64,000 nt of DNA from an uncultured Flavobacteriia bacterium. GTDB lineage: Bacteria; Bacteroidota; Bacteroidia; Flavobacteriales_D; Crocinitomicaceae. The notes below the pieces were generated by a model. That model was given only the letters and a program-made list of their open reading frames with translations. It was not told where the DNA came from and searched no databases. Location of the stretch: the NCBI GenBank assembly GCA_903873915.1, contig CAIQQH010000008.1, positions 24,844-88,843 on the forward strand, given 5' to 3'. The translations under genes were made by a program, and so were the position numbers. Positions 51,174-60,457 of this stretch are shown one piece after another. Positions within the stretch are counted from its first letter, which is position 1. Each line of letters starts with the position of its first letter.

Positions 51174-52940
51174 TTACTGAACTGTAATGATAGTTGCCAT
51201 GTTTCCTGAATACCCCATCCCTTTGTATTTGGCAGAGATACTCACTTTAGCTCCTGGACGTGTTTGCTTTAACAATGAAATTGCATCTGCAGTCAATGTT
51301 GGACCTGAACCCATAATTGATCTTGGCGCTCCCGAGACAGTAATCTCCCAAGATGCGACCTCAAAAGTTGCACTTAGAGGAATTTCCGGTGGGTATCTCG
51401 CAAACAATCGAGTCATTGAAGCAACAGCTGTTTTACTTACAGTTGAACCAGTTCCCAGCGTTCCAAGATATACTTGCGGCGGCGGCAGGTTAGAAACTCT
51501 AAATTTATAGGTACCTACCTTAGCATTTTTATTGCCTTTAGATGATTTTCCATAAATATCAATAGACGCTTCTCTACCCGTGGTCGTTACTGTTCCGATA
51601 TACTGACCAGATTTCTTGCCTGGTTTCAAGGTTACCCCTGTACCACGAAGGTCAGTTTTCTCGTATCCAGCGGCTACACCCTCAACTAGGTTGTTATATC
51701 CTCTGTAGAGAACGTTCATCTCCGGTAGAGATACAGTTCCCTGAGGTTTAACGATCACAATTTTCTTTTCCCAATTTTCTGTTTTCGTGCTTCCGAATTT
51801 ATTCGTAATTGAAACCGTACCTTTCAATACCATTTCGTTACCTCCTGAAGCTCTAGTACGGATAATACCCATACCATTCTTAGTTTCAGAAACAGATGCA
51901 CCTTGGGTTACATTAACCACTGGTTGTCTGTCAGAATCAAAAGCTGCCATCATTACTGATACTTCGATGTCTCCTCCTTCAGTTGCGACTTCGTCACCTA
52001 AGGCAATGGCCATGATTTTGTTAAACGAGTATTCACTGCCACCTACACGCTCTTGAATTAAAGCGATTGCCTCAGCACGTGCAGCGAGTATTTCATTTTG
52101 CATTGAAGACAAAGATGCAATCGCAGCTACAGATGGTGAGTGGTCGAAAGTTTTTCCAATCCAATGTACACCAGGAATTTCATGCACTGTGCTTTTTTCT
52201 TGCTTCGTCAATTTGGCATAGATCTTTTTAATTACATCTTTATCCGCATTGTTCACATTCGAAGCTTTAATCGCTTTGTCAATTTGCGCATTCAAATCTT
52301 CAAAATCTTTGAATGCGTTGATTTTAGGTGCCTTGAAAGAATACTTCTTTCCTCCATCCGGCATCCATGAATTCGCAATTTTCTCAGTCAATTCAGTGCG
52401 GTAGTCGTTGTAACTGTTCCACAACTTCATGCCTGCTCCACTGGCTTTCGGGTTTTTAATGTCCTCGCCAATCATGATTTCCATTGCCTCATCGTACTTG
52501 TCCTTACCAGCTACATGCTCTAGGTGCATACGTGTAGGTAAAAGCGGATCATTTGCTGAGTACTTTTTGAAGATAATACTTTCCTTACCACCTTTTGTAG
52601 TTACATCTTCACCACATTTTTTTAGAATCTCAATTTTGATGTCATCAATCATCTTGATTCTCTCTGCAGTCATTTTATCAATATCTTCGATAACCGCCAG
52701 GTAATATTTCGCTTTCTTTTGTTTTGCCGGTATAGTTTTATCCGCCGCCACTGATGAAATTTCACCTTTCTTTTCAGCTCCACGAGCATACTCACTAAGG
52801 TTTGCTACTTGGATGTTTTCCTCGATTGCAACGAATGCATCGAGTATTGATTTTGATACGTTAAGGGCTAGAAGTGCGGTAAGTACTAAGTACATCATAC
52901 CGATCATCTTCTGCCTAGGGGTTTCTTTTCCTCCTGCCAT
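51174..52940 (-). CDS. gldM: Type IX secretion motor protein GldM
   Basis: The 588-residue product starts MAGGKETPRQKMIGMMYLVLTALLALNVS, a single N-terminal helix with the arginine (R9) that pairs with the GldL glutamate in the proton-driven motor. The rest is a long periplasmic shaft of beta domains (for example GNEMVLKGTVSITNKFGSTKTENWEKK) reaching toward the GldKN ring. Slightly longer than the F. johnsoniae protein. It is transcribed between gldL and gldN. Confidence 0.96.
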   Translation of the reverse strand: MAGGKETPRQKMIGMMYLVLTALLALNVSKSILDAFVAIEENIQVANLSEYARGAEKKGEISSVAADKTIPAKQKKAKYYLAVIEDIDKMTAERIKMIDDIKIEILKKCGEDVTTKGGKESIIFKKYSANDPLLPTRMHLEHVAGKDKYDEAMEIMIGEDIKNPKASGAGMKLWNSYNDYRTELTEKIANSWMPDGGKKYSFKAPKINAFKDFEDLNAQIDKAIKASNVNNADKDVIKKIYAKLTKQEKSTVHEIPGVHWIGKTFDHSPSVAAIASLSSMQNEILAARAEAIALIQERVGGSEYSFNKIMAIALGDEVATEGGDIEVSVMMAAFDSDRQPVVNVTQGASVSETKNGMGIIRTRASGGNEMVLKGTVSITNKFGSTKTENWEKKIVIVKPQGTVSLPEMNVLYRGYNNLVEGVAAGYEKTDLRGTGVTLKPGKKSGQYIGTVTTTGREASIDIYGKSSKGNKNAKVGTYKFRVSNLPPPQVYLGTLGTGSTVSKTAVASMTRLFARYPPEIPLSATFEVASWEITVSGAPRSIMGSGPTLTADAISLLKQTRPGAKVSISAKYKGMGYSGNMATIITVQ

Positions 52941-53003
52941 GATAAATTAATTTTTATTGGTTTGCAATAAACTTAATGTTCAATAAATTAAAAGTAACAG
53001 ATG

Positions 53004-53819
53004 TTAACCTTTAGTTATCGTCATAGCTTTCAGCATATTTCCATACACGTTATTCAGATCCGTAAGGTTCCTAGACAACATTGCCATGTTTTCTTTGTAT
53101 ATACGTGTATCTTCCGCAGAGTCAGATAGATTTTTCATCATATTCACAACTTGTGCTTGGAATTTCTCAGTTGCCTCAAGATGTGAAGAAGAACCTTTCA
53201 ATTGAAGTTCGTACACATTGTTAAGTGCAGCAAGATTTTTAGATACTTTTTGCATTTGCTCACCAAATGACTCGCCTTCAGCAGTTGAAGAAGTCAATCC
53301 AGCAATCGATACAGACGCACGCTCATACGCTTCGGAGAGAGACGCTACTTTTACAGAAGCCGCCTGAAGGCTTGATACGTAATCGTCTGTTGCAGCTACA
53401 GCAGTAGTAATCCCTTTCAATTGAGATGCATTGTCTGCTAAAGTGCGCATTCCATCTCCTAAACGCTCTAGTAAAGCTCCATCGATTTTTGCCTCTGCAA
53501 GCATTTTGTCCAATTGGTCAGTGATCCCAGAACCACCGCGACCTCCACGTCCTCCGGCAGGAAGATTTTCGTGATCCAATTCATCTGAGTGACCTAGCGC
53601 CAATTCAGGATACACAAGTTCCCAATTTGGATCTTCATGAATCGGCTCAAATGCCGAGAATGCGAAGATTAATGCTTCTGTTCCTAAACCGATGATCAAC
53701 ATCAGTGATGCAAACGGCCAATGTTGAATCTTAAACAACGCCCCTACGATTACGACTGCTGCACCAAATCCATACAGCTTTGCCATAAACTTTTTCCATC
53801 CTTTACTTCCTGGTTTCAT
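53004..53819 (-). CDS. gldL: Type IX secretion motor protein GldL
   Basis: The 271-residue product has two N-terminal membrane helices (FMAKLYGFGAAVVIVGALFKIQ and SLMLIIGLGTEALIFAFSAFEP). The second carries the glutamate (E48 here) that corresponds to the essential motor Glu of GldL. A cytoplasmic helical tail of about 190 residues follows, with a Gly/Arg-rich linker (AGGRGGRGGSG). GldL forms the stator ring around two GldM chains. Confidence 0.96.
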   Translation of the reverse strand: MKPGSKGWKKFMAKLYGFGAAVVIVGALFKIQHWPFASLMLIIGLGTEALIFAFSAFEPIHEDPNWELVYPELALGHSDELDHENLPAGGRGGRGGSGITDQLDKMLAEAKIDGALLERLGDGMRTLADNASQLKGITTAVAATDDYVSSLQAASVKVASLSEAYERASVSIAGLTSSTAEGESFGEQMQKVSKNLAALNNVYELQLKGSSSHLEATEKFQAQVVNMMKNLSDSAEDTRIYKENMAMLSRNLTDLNNVYGNMLKAMTITKG

Positions 53820-53868
53820 AGTTTTCCTTTTTTTTGGTTTTAATTAATTTACTACTTTTTGTTTATTC

Positions 53869-55434
53869 TTAGCGAAGTTGGATGTCGCTTTGAATTTCTT
53901 CGCCTCCCTCACGAGTAAAATCTTTTCCTCCTCGTCCTAGGTGAGTCATTACGTTTCGGTAACCGATGTATGACTTGGCAGTGTCTTGGTATTCATACGT
54001 TCGTGATGCATTCTGGAGATAGAATCCGATGTCTTTCCAAGATCCTCCACGAAGCACTTTACGCTTCGCTGATGGCGGATCCCAATCCATCGCATCATAG
54101 CGATAATCTGTATTCATGTCGTGAGAGAATTCATACATTGACTCATCAAATGCAGTTTCACACCACTCGGAAACGTTTCCAGCCATACAATATAGACCCC
54201 ATCCGTTTGGATTGTATGTAAATACTTTCACCGTATGGAAACCTCCATCCTCGAAGTATCTTCCACGCATCGGCTTGAAGTTGCCTAAGAAACAACCATT
54301 TCCATTTCTAATATATGGTCCACCCCATGGGAATTGAGACATATTTAAATCTCCTCGTGAAGCGCGTTCCCACTCTGCCTCAGTTGGCAAACGGAAATCA
54401 TTCACAAACAAATCACCCATTGCAACCAACCAGTTGTTCAACAGCTGTGTTCTCCAAACAGAAAATGCTTTTGCTTGGAACCAAGTCACACCAACTACAG
54501 GGTAGTTGTCATACGCAGGATGCCAAAAATACATGTTCGTCATTGGGTCATGGAACGAGTAAGTAAAATCACGTACCCAACATAATGTATCCGGGTACAC
54601 ATTAATTACTTCGTCGATGATGAATCTATTTCTGTCAGTATGACCCCGTAAAGCATTGTTTTGTCCTTTCTTATTAAAGTACCCCATATCTAAATCCTGA
54701 CCTTGAGGCTCACCCGTAAATGGATGTTCAGGAGTATTTAGGTTACGGTGATCTTGAGACTGTTTTGAACCTGGATCTTGAACGGTTCCAGACGGTGCAA
54801 ATCCACCATTTTCAATTTCGATACGTCCACGTTTTGCGGCTTCGCGGTAATCAATCCAATAATAACGGAACATCAATTTACGTGTATCGATTTCTCTTCT
54901 TTTGTAGAAGCGTTCTGGTTGAGGATAATACATATCGGCCAAAATAGGAACGATGTCTGGATCGGCGTAATCAAAATTACGGTCCCAATTCAATGAGAAA
55001 ATTTGACGATTCATGTCACGCTCGGCCGGATCGTATTCCACATATTCCAAAGACCCTTCATCAAAATACATGTCGGAGTAGTTGATGTACTTTCCAGCAT
55101 CATCATCTTCAGTCAATTCTGACATGTAGATTTTATCGCGAGCAATTGAGTCACGCACCCATTCTACGAATTGGCGGTACTCGTTGTTCGAGATTTCCGT
55201 TTGGTCCATGTAAAAAGCCTGAATGGATACCGTCTTCGCCCTAGTTTGGTGAAGGAATGGTACATCTTGGTCATTTTCACCCATGGTATATGACCCCGCA
55301 GGAATATACACCATACCCAATGGAATTTCGGGTTGGTACACTGGTCTACCCATTGCACCGGTCAGATGGCCTGTTCTTGTACTACAAGAAACAAGCAGCG
55401 CACCTGCCATACCAATTAACAAAAGTTTTTTCAT
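53869..55434 (-). CDS. gldK: Type IX secretion lipoprotein GldK
   Basis: The 521-residue product has a lipoprotein signal (lipobox LLVSC in GALLVSCSTRTG) and a formylglycine-generating-enzyme-like fold: MVYIPAGSYTMGENDQD, FYMDQTEISNNEYRQFVEW, VGVTWFQAKAFSVWRTQLL, RLPTEAEWERASRG, VSEWCETAFD and VLRGGSWKD. The fold is used structurally, not catalytically, in the ring of the T9SS. It is the first gene of gldK-L-M-N and follows the PorP gene by 117 bp. Confidence 0.96.
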   Translation of the reverse strand: MKKLLLIGMAGALLVSCSTRTGHLTGAMGRPVYQPEIPLGMVYIPAGSYTMGENDQDVPFLHQTRAKTVSIQAFYMDQTEISNNEYRQFVEWVRDSIARDKIYMSELTEDDDAGKYINYSDMYFDEGSLEYVEYDPAERDMNRQIFSLNWDRNFDYADPDIVPILADMYYPQPERFYKRREIDTRKLMFRYYWIDYREAAKRGRIEIENGGFAPSGTVQDPGSKQSQDHRNLNTPEHPFTGEPQGQDLDMGYFNKKGQNNALRGHTDRNRFIIDEVINVYPDTLCWVRDFTYSFHDPMTNMYFWHPAYDNYPVVGVTWFQAKAFSVWRTQLLNNWLVAMGDLFVNDFRLPTEAEWERASRGDLNMSQFPWGGPYIRNGNGCFLGNFKPMRGRYFEDGGFHTVKVFTYNPNGWGLYCMAGNVSEWCETAFDESMYEFSHDMNTDYRYDAMDWDPPSAKRKVLRGGSWKDIGFYLQNASRTYEYQDTAKSYIGYRNVMTHLGRGGKDFTREGGEEIQSDIQLR

Positions 55435-55551
55435 TCTACCTCTTTTTTATCAACTTCCGGACACCAATTTCAACTATCTACAGGATCAATCAGTATGGTT
55501 GTAACGGAACTTACCTAATTGGGGTTACAAATATTGTTATTTTTTTTTATT

Positions 55552-56481
55552 CTACAACCATCTTGGATGCGCAGCCTTTGTTACAGGCGGCGGTGGAAGG
55601 AAGTAGCAATACTTCACCATGATCTCGTGTGAACCGCGAGAAACACTGGCTAATTTGTTCGTTGTAATATCGTATGAGTAGCCAACAGTCATGTTTTTAA
55701 TCGGCATAAATCCAAGCATTAGTCCGATGGCATCCACCGTTCTATAAGTTAAGCCACCATAAGCCATGCCTCTCCATAAATAGCGAACATTTAAGTCAGC
55801 ACTAAATTTAACCAAATCAGTTCTTAACAAAACTTGAGCATCGATGTCGCCTCCAAGCACGTTTGTAAACTTTTTACCTCCCATGATGAAGTAGTGACGC
55901 GCTGTTTGATACGATTGTGTCGCCGACCCACCTTGAAGTAAAGATTCGGAAACATGTGTAGAAGAGATTCCTGCATAATAGTTTTGAGTTCCTTTCCAGT
56001 ACAAACCGAAATTCAAATCTAAACTCGTGGCCGCAAAACCAACGGGCAGTGTATTGTCAAGAGTGGTCGTTGGTGGCACCCAAACTGGCGACATCCCAAA
56101 ATTTATTATTCCGACGCCTACCCCAATACCTAAGGTACCCGCGGAACCAATCTGCAATGGATATGAATAATTCAACAACAAGTTGTTTTGACGTGAAAAA
56201 CCAATGGCATCATGGAAGAAAGAAATACCCACTCCACCTGGAAAAAATCGATTTAAGTTTGCCTCCACATTCAACATTGCAGAATTTGGCGCTCCGTTCA
56301 CTTTATCCCATTGATTGCGGTACAAAGTTGTCGCACAGATACCTTCATCGATACCCGTTTCCCCTGGATTGAAAGTCATTTTATTGTATATAAAATGAGT
56401 CACAAGAGGGTCTTGTTGCGCATAAATCGATCCGTAAATCGATGAAACACAAGTAAATAACACAAGTAATATCTTCTTCAT
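55552..56481 (-). CDS. PorP/SprF family T9SS outer-membrane protein
   Basis: The 309-residue product has a signal peptide (MKKILLVLFTCVSSIYGSIYAQQ) and the PorP/SprF pattern: DPLVTHFIYNKMTFNPGETG, CATTLYRNQWDKVNGAPNSAMLNVEA, GVGISFFHDAIGFSRQNNLLLNYSY and GYSYDITTNKLA. Members are outer-membrane beta-barrels required for secretion of type B cargo such as SprB. It sits directly upstream of gldK and is probably cotranscribed. A dedicated type B cargo is not encoded next to it; the nearest candidate is at 10753. Confidence 0.92.
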   Translation of the reverse strand: MKKILLVLFTCVSSIYGSIYAQQDPLVTHFIYNKMTFNPGETGIDEGICATTLYRNQWDKVNGAPNSAMLNVEANLNRFFPGGVGISFFHDAIGFSRQNNLLLNYSYPLQIGSAGTLGIGVGVGIINFGMSPVWVPPTTTLDNTLPVGFAATSLDLNFGLYWKGTQNYYAGISSTHVSESLLQGGSATQSYQTARHYFIMGGKKFTNVLGGDIDAQVLLRTDLVKFSADLNVRYLWRGMAYGGLTYRTVDAIGLMLGFMPIKNMTVGYSYDITTNKLASVSRGSHEIMVKYCYFLPPPPVTKAAHPRWL

Positions 56482-56624
56482 AACAAGATTATTCTCATAA
56501 ATAGTTTGTATGGAAAATCACCCTACGGCAATCCCAATAGGCGACTAAAATAGTAATTTTTATTTAATTGTGAAATTTTTTTCCGCAAATGGACTTCGTT
56601 TGTTTTTCACAAAACGATTTTAAA

Positions 56625-57782
56625 TCAAGATAATTTCTGGTAAGTCTTCCACCACAAATCAGGAATTTCATTTTTCATTGCCAACTCATAATCCATTGCA
56701 TCGCAAGGAACTAAGTGATGTCTCTCATAAGAACTACCTTTTTGCGGAGGGTAAGGAATTTCCATCCACCAGCGTTCAGATCGGTTGCTTTTGTAGAAGA
56801 TCAACTCTTCCTTAAAATCATTTATGTGCACAATGAATTTTAGATAATCGCGCTTGCTGCCAATTGGAAAATCCCCCTTACGCTGAGAAACACCGTCTAA
56901 AAAATACCAAAGAATCTGGGCCAAGAGCGCAGAAGCACTTCCTGCTTCAAACTCAGGATAATAATTAAATACTCCCATTGAGGTCAGCTTGTCGCTAAGA
57001 CCTGCATATTTGGCGATTTGACAGATCTGATCTGCGTAAAAACCATTTGGTGACGTATACCATGGTTCGCGAAGTTCAGATCCACGGATGCTTGAGAAAT
57101 CGATGGAAAGAAGATCTGAATTTCGCAGATGTGGTTCAGCTTTTCTAAAATTCGCATTGTAATCACCAAGACGACAGATGTCAAAATACAACTTATCGAA
57201 CAAGTCGAATTCTTCTCTCGACACAAACGGCGACTGTGCACCGATGTTGGCATGGTTAAACAAATAGCACGGCCGCTGCATGAGTAATTGACTCAAGTAA
57301 CCTTCGGCATGCGATTCCGCTTCCGGACTACCGAGATCAAGTGAATAGTCGACAGAACAGATGTTAACGACTTGTTCAAGTGCCGCATAGCCTTTATACA
57401 TGGCGATAGTCAAATCCTGACTACCTCCAACCAACAAAGGGATCACGCCTAGCTTAACGCACTCTTGAATGATTTGTGAAACGGCAAAATAGGTATCATC
57501 CATAGTTGACCCTGGAAGCACATCACCCAAATCGTACAAGGGCATTTCCCAACCAACGCCGAGGTATAATGAGTTTAACAAATGTCTAAATTGCTCAGGA
57601 TTGTGGGGGCATGCTTTTTTATCTCCCCGGTACTCGGGAACATGAAAAATGGCAACACCACCTTTCTTTAATTCAGGGAATCCTGATGCTGTGTTAAACG
57701 ATTGAATAGCACTTCCGATCTGATTCGCGCGGTACTTTTCTTCACCACCGAGTGGCAACAAATAGATCGAAATGTCTTTCAT
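56625..57782 (-). CDS. Arginase/formimidoylglutamase-fold protein with degenerate metal site
   Basis: ATG 57782 (MKDISIYLLPLGG) is preferred over the track's TTG. The 385-residue product has the ureohydrolase fold signature but not its metal ligands: GGDHS is replaced by LLVGGSQDLTIAM, DAHxD by CSVDYSLDLGS, and SxDxDxxDP by LSIDFSSIRGSE. Without the His/Asp bridge, dinuclear manganese chemistry is not expected. The position upstream of PorP-gldK-L-M-N fits the gene that I recall as conserved near this operon in Bacteroidota, so an accessory role in T9SS assembly is plausible. Alternative: a retained enzyme with an unusual metal site. Confidence 0.8.
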   Translation of the reverse strand: MKDISIYLLPLGGEEKYRANQIGSAIQSFNTASGFPELKKGGVAIFHVPEYRGDKKACPHNPEQFRHLLNSLYLGVGWEMPLYDLGDVLPGSTMDDTYFAVSQIIQECVKLGVIPLLVGGSQDLTIAMYKGYAALEQVVNICSVDYSLDLGSPEAESHAEGYLSQLLMQRPCYLFNHANIGAQSPFVSREEFDLFDKLYFDICRLGDYNANFRKAEPHLRNSDLLSIDFSSIRGSELREPWYTSPNGFYADQICQIAKYAGLSDKLTSMGVFNYYPEFEAGSASALLAQILWYFLDGVSQRKGDFPIGSKRDYLKFIVHINDFKEELIFYKSNRSERWWMEIPYPPQKGSSYERHHLVPCDAMDYELAMKNEIPDLWWKTYQKLS

Positions 57783-57884
57783 TGATTTTTTTTTCAAATC
57801 TACTTGAAAGCATTCATCACTCGAAAGATGACTTAAAAAGTATTAAAGAACAAAAAGTGAATAACTGAAAACTGTGGTGCTCTT

Positions 57885-60203
57885 CTATTTCTTTTTCGCA
57901 CCTTTTTTTGGAGCTGTTTTTTGGTTTGCAGCAATATCCAAACACTCTTCAATCGTCAAGGTTTCAGGAACCGTTCCTTTTGGCAACTTAAAATTATCTT
58001 TCCCAATTTTAAGGTATGCACCATAGCGGCCATTAAGCAGTTGAACATCCGCGCGTCCATCAAATGTTTTGATCATTTTATTGGCCTCTTCCTCCTGCTT
58101 CACGGCGATAATCTCTAGAGCTCTCTCTAAGGTTATAGACATGGGGTCTTCTCCTTTCGGGATCGAAACAAAAAGTTTCCCGTACTGAACATATGGTCCA
58201 AAACGGCCTGCATTTGCACGAATTTCTTGGCCTTCTGATTCGCCTAAAACACGAGGTAATTTGAATAATTCCAAGGCATCTGCTAAAGTTACCGTAGAAA
58301 TAGATTGTTCCTTGCGCAAAGAAGCAAAGGTCGGTTTTTCGCCATCGACTTGCTCATCACCAATTTGTATCATTGGGCCGAAGCGGCCGATTCGGGCAAT
58401 TACATTTTTACCAGACACGGGGTGTTGACCGAGTTGTCTTTCTCCAGTTACACGGCTTGAATTTTCAAGTGTATCTTCTACATTTTTATGAAATGGGGTG
58501 TAAAAATCATGAAGCATCTGCGTCCAACCAATCAACCCATGCGCTATTTCATCGAATTCTTGTTCAACCTTCGCGGTGAATTGGTAATCCATGATTTGAC
58601 CAAAATGCTCTGATAAAAAATCTGTCACAAGTGAACCGATGTCTGTTGGAGACAATTTATTTTTTTCTTTTCCTGTCACTTCCTTTCGGACCTCAGTATG
58701 AATGGATCCGTTTTTCAAGGACAAATAGGCATACTTGCGTTCCTCACCCTCGCGCTCCATCTTTTCCACATACCCGCGCTTTTGAATTGCCGAAATCGTT
58801 GACGCATAGGTTGATGGGCGACCAATACCAAGCTCTTCCATTTTCTTCACAAGAGAGGCTTCCACATATCGGGCTGGAGGACGAGTAAATCGTTCGATAG
58901 ATGTAATTTCTGACACCTTCAACTCTTCTCCCACCGTTACCGCGGGCAAAAGCCCTTCAGTTTGTTCCTCGTCGTTGTCCAAGTCCTCAACATTCGACTC
59001 CATGTAAACGCGCAAGAAACCGTCAAAACGAATGACCTCTCCTTTTGCTTCAAACTTCCCAGATATAGGCGGGGATGTGATGGCAACAGTTGTTCTTTCC
59101 AATTTAGCCAAGGCCATTTGAGAGGCAATAGCTCGCTTCCAAACCAATTCATACAAGCGTTCTTCATCGCGCTCTCCTGTAATGCTGTGCGTGCCAAAAT
59201 CCGTCGGGCGTATGGCCTCGTGGGCTTCTTGTGCACTGGCGCTCTTTGTGGTGTATTTGGTTGGGCGCGAATAGTCTTCACCATAAGCACGAATAATTTC
59301 AGCTTTCGCCCCTTGAACAGCGGTTTCGGATAAATTCACCGAGTCCGTTCTCATGTATGTGATTTTCCCTGACTCATACAATTTCTGCGCAACCGTCATT
59401 GTGCGGGATACTGAAAAGCCAAGTTTTAAGCTCGCTTCTTGTTGCAAAGTTGAGGTAGTAAATGGTGCTGCAGGGGTTCGCGTTGCTGGCTTTGTTTGAA
59501 CATCTGCAACGGTAAATGTTGCGCCATTGCAGCTTTCCAAGAAACTTATTGACTCCTCTTCCGATTTTAATTGCGACGAATATTCTGTTTTCAACATTCC
59601 CTTTTGAGCACCAAAGATTCCGTTCACACGGAAAAAGTTATTCGATTTGTGGACCTCAATTTCTCGTTCTCGTTCAACAATCAAACGCACTGAAACAGAC
59701 TGTACACGTCCTGCGGACAAACTTGGTCGTACTTTCTTCCACAACACTGGGGACAATTCAAAACCCACCAAACGATCTAGCATTCTTCGCGCTTGCTGGG
59801 CATCAACGAGTTGTTTGTTTATTTCACGTGGATTTTCAATGGCTTTAAGAATCGCTGTCTTCGTGATTTCGTTAAATGTAATGCGTTTGGTGTCTTTTTT
59901 TGCAAGTCCCAAAGTCTCGTACAAGTGCCAAGAAATTGCTTCACCCTCCCGGTCCTCATCCGTTGCTAGCCATACCGTCTCGGCCTCCTTTGCTAATTTT
60001 TTCAATTCAGCAACCAATTGTTTTTTATCCGGTGATATTTCGTAATTGGGCTCAAAATTATTCTCCACGTCGATGGCCATTCCTTTTTTAGCAAGGTCAC
60101 GAACATGCCCGAAACTGGATTTTACGATAAAATCCTTTCCAAGATATCCTTCAATGGTTTTGGCTTTTGCTGGTGACTCGACTATTACAAGATTTTTTGC
60201 CAT
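57885..60203 (-). CDS. topA: DNA topoisomerase I
   Basis: The 772-residue type IA enzyme has the Toprim domain (NLVIVESPAKAKTIEGYLG, WLATDEDREGEAISWHL), core domains and the catalytic tyrosine Y283 in KITYMRTDSVN. The C-terminal part carries repeated domains (GKNVIARIGRFGPMIQIG, IRANAGRFGPYVQYG, LNGRYGAYLKIGK) in place of zinc fingers, and a Lys-rich tail APKKGAKKK. It relaxes negative supercoils. It begins the topA-arginase-PorP-gldKLMN stretch. Confidence 0.96.
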   Translation of the reverse strand: MAKNLVIVESPAKAKTIEGYLGKDFIVKSSFGHVRDLAKKGMAIDVENNFEPNYEISPDKKQLVAELKKLAKEAETVWLATDEDREGEAISWHLYETLGLAKKDTKRITFNEITKTAILKAIENPREINKQLVDAQQARRMLDRLVGFELSPVLWKKVRPSLSAGRVQSVSVRLIVEREREIEVHKSNNFFRVNGIFGAQKGMLKTEYSSQLKSEEESISFLESCNGATFTVADVQTKPATRTPAAPFTTSTLQQEASLKLGFSVSRTMTVAQKLYESGKITYMRTDSVNLSETAVQGAKAEIIRAYGEDYSRPTKYTTKSASAQEAHEAIRPTDFGTHSITGERDEERLYELVWKRAIASQMALAKLERTTVAITSPPISGKFEAKGEVIRFDGFLRVYMESNVEDLDNDEEQTEGLLPAVTVGEELKVSEITSIERFTRPPARYVEASLVKKMEELGIGRPSTYASTISAIQKRGYVEKMEREGEERKYAYLSLKNGSIHTEVRKEVTGKEKNKLSPTDIGSLVTDFLSEHFGQIMDYQFTAKVEQEFDEIAHGLIGWTQMLHDFYTPFHKNVEDTLENSSRVTGERQLGQHPVSGKNVIARIGRFGPMIQIGDEQVDGEKPTFASLRKEQSISTVTLADALELFKLPRVLGESEGQEIRANAGRFGPYVQYGKLFVSIPKGEDPMSITLERALEIIAVKQEEEANKMIKTFDGRADVQLLNGRYGAYLKIGKDNFKLPKGTVPETLTIEECLDIAANQKTAPKKGAKKK

Positions 60204-60401
60204 CGGTGAGTGTGTTGTTTTTATTTAAATTTAAAATCAGGACCGCAAAGTAAATTCAAATGTTCTCAATTTCCAATGACTTTTTTTGGAGTTTTTATCT
60301 TATATTCTATTTAACCATAGGTTAAAGAAAATTTTAAATAATTCAGCAACTTTTTAAAATTTAATTTTCAGGAGACTGTTCTCTTCATTTTTAACTGACA
60401 T

Positions 60402-60432
60402 TTTGACATACATGTCTTTTTCCGTATTTTTG
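60402..60432 (+). promoter_or_regulatory. Promoter of the miaB operon (-33 TTTG, -7 TATTTTTG)
   Basis: TTTG (60402-60405) and TATTTTTG (60425-60432) are separated by 19 bp, an exact match to the Bacteroidota TTTG/TAnnTTTG consensus, 25 bp before the ATG. Of the promoters noticed, this has the best fit. The rest of the 60204-60457 gap is AT-rich without a gene. Confidence 0.65.
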
Positions 60433-60457
60433 CAGCCATTCGAATTTATAAGATCAA

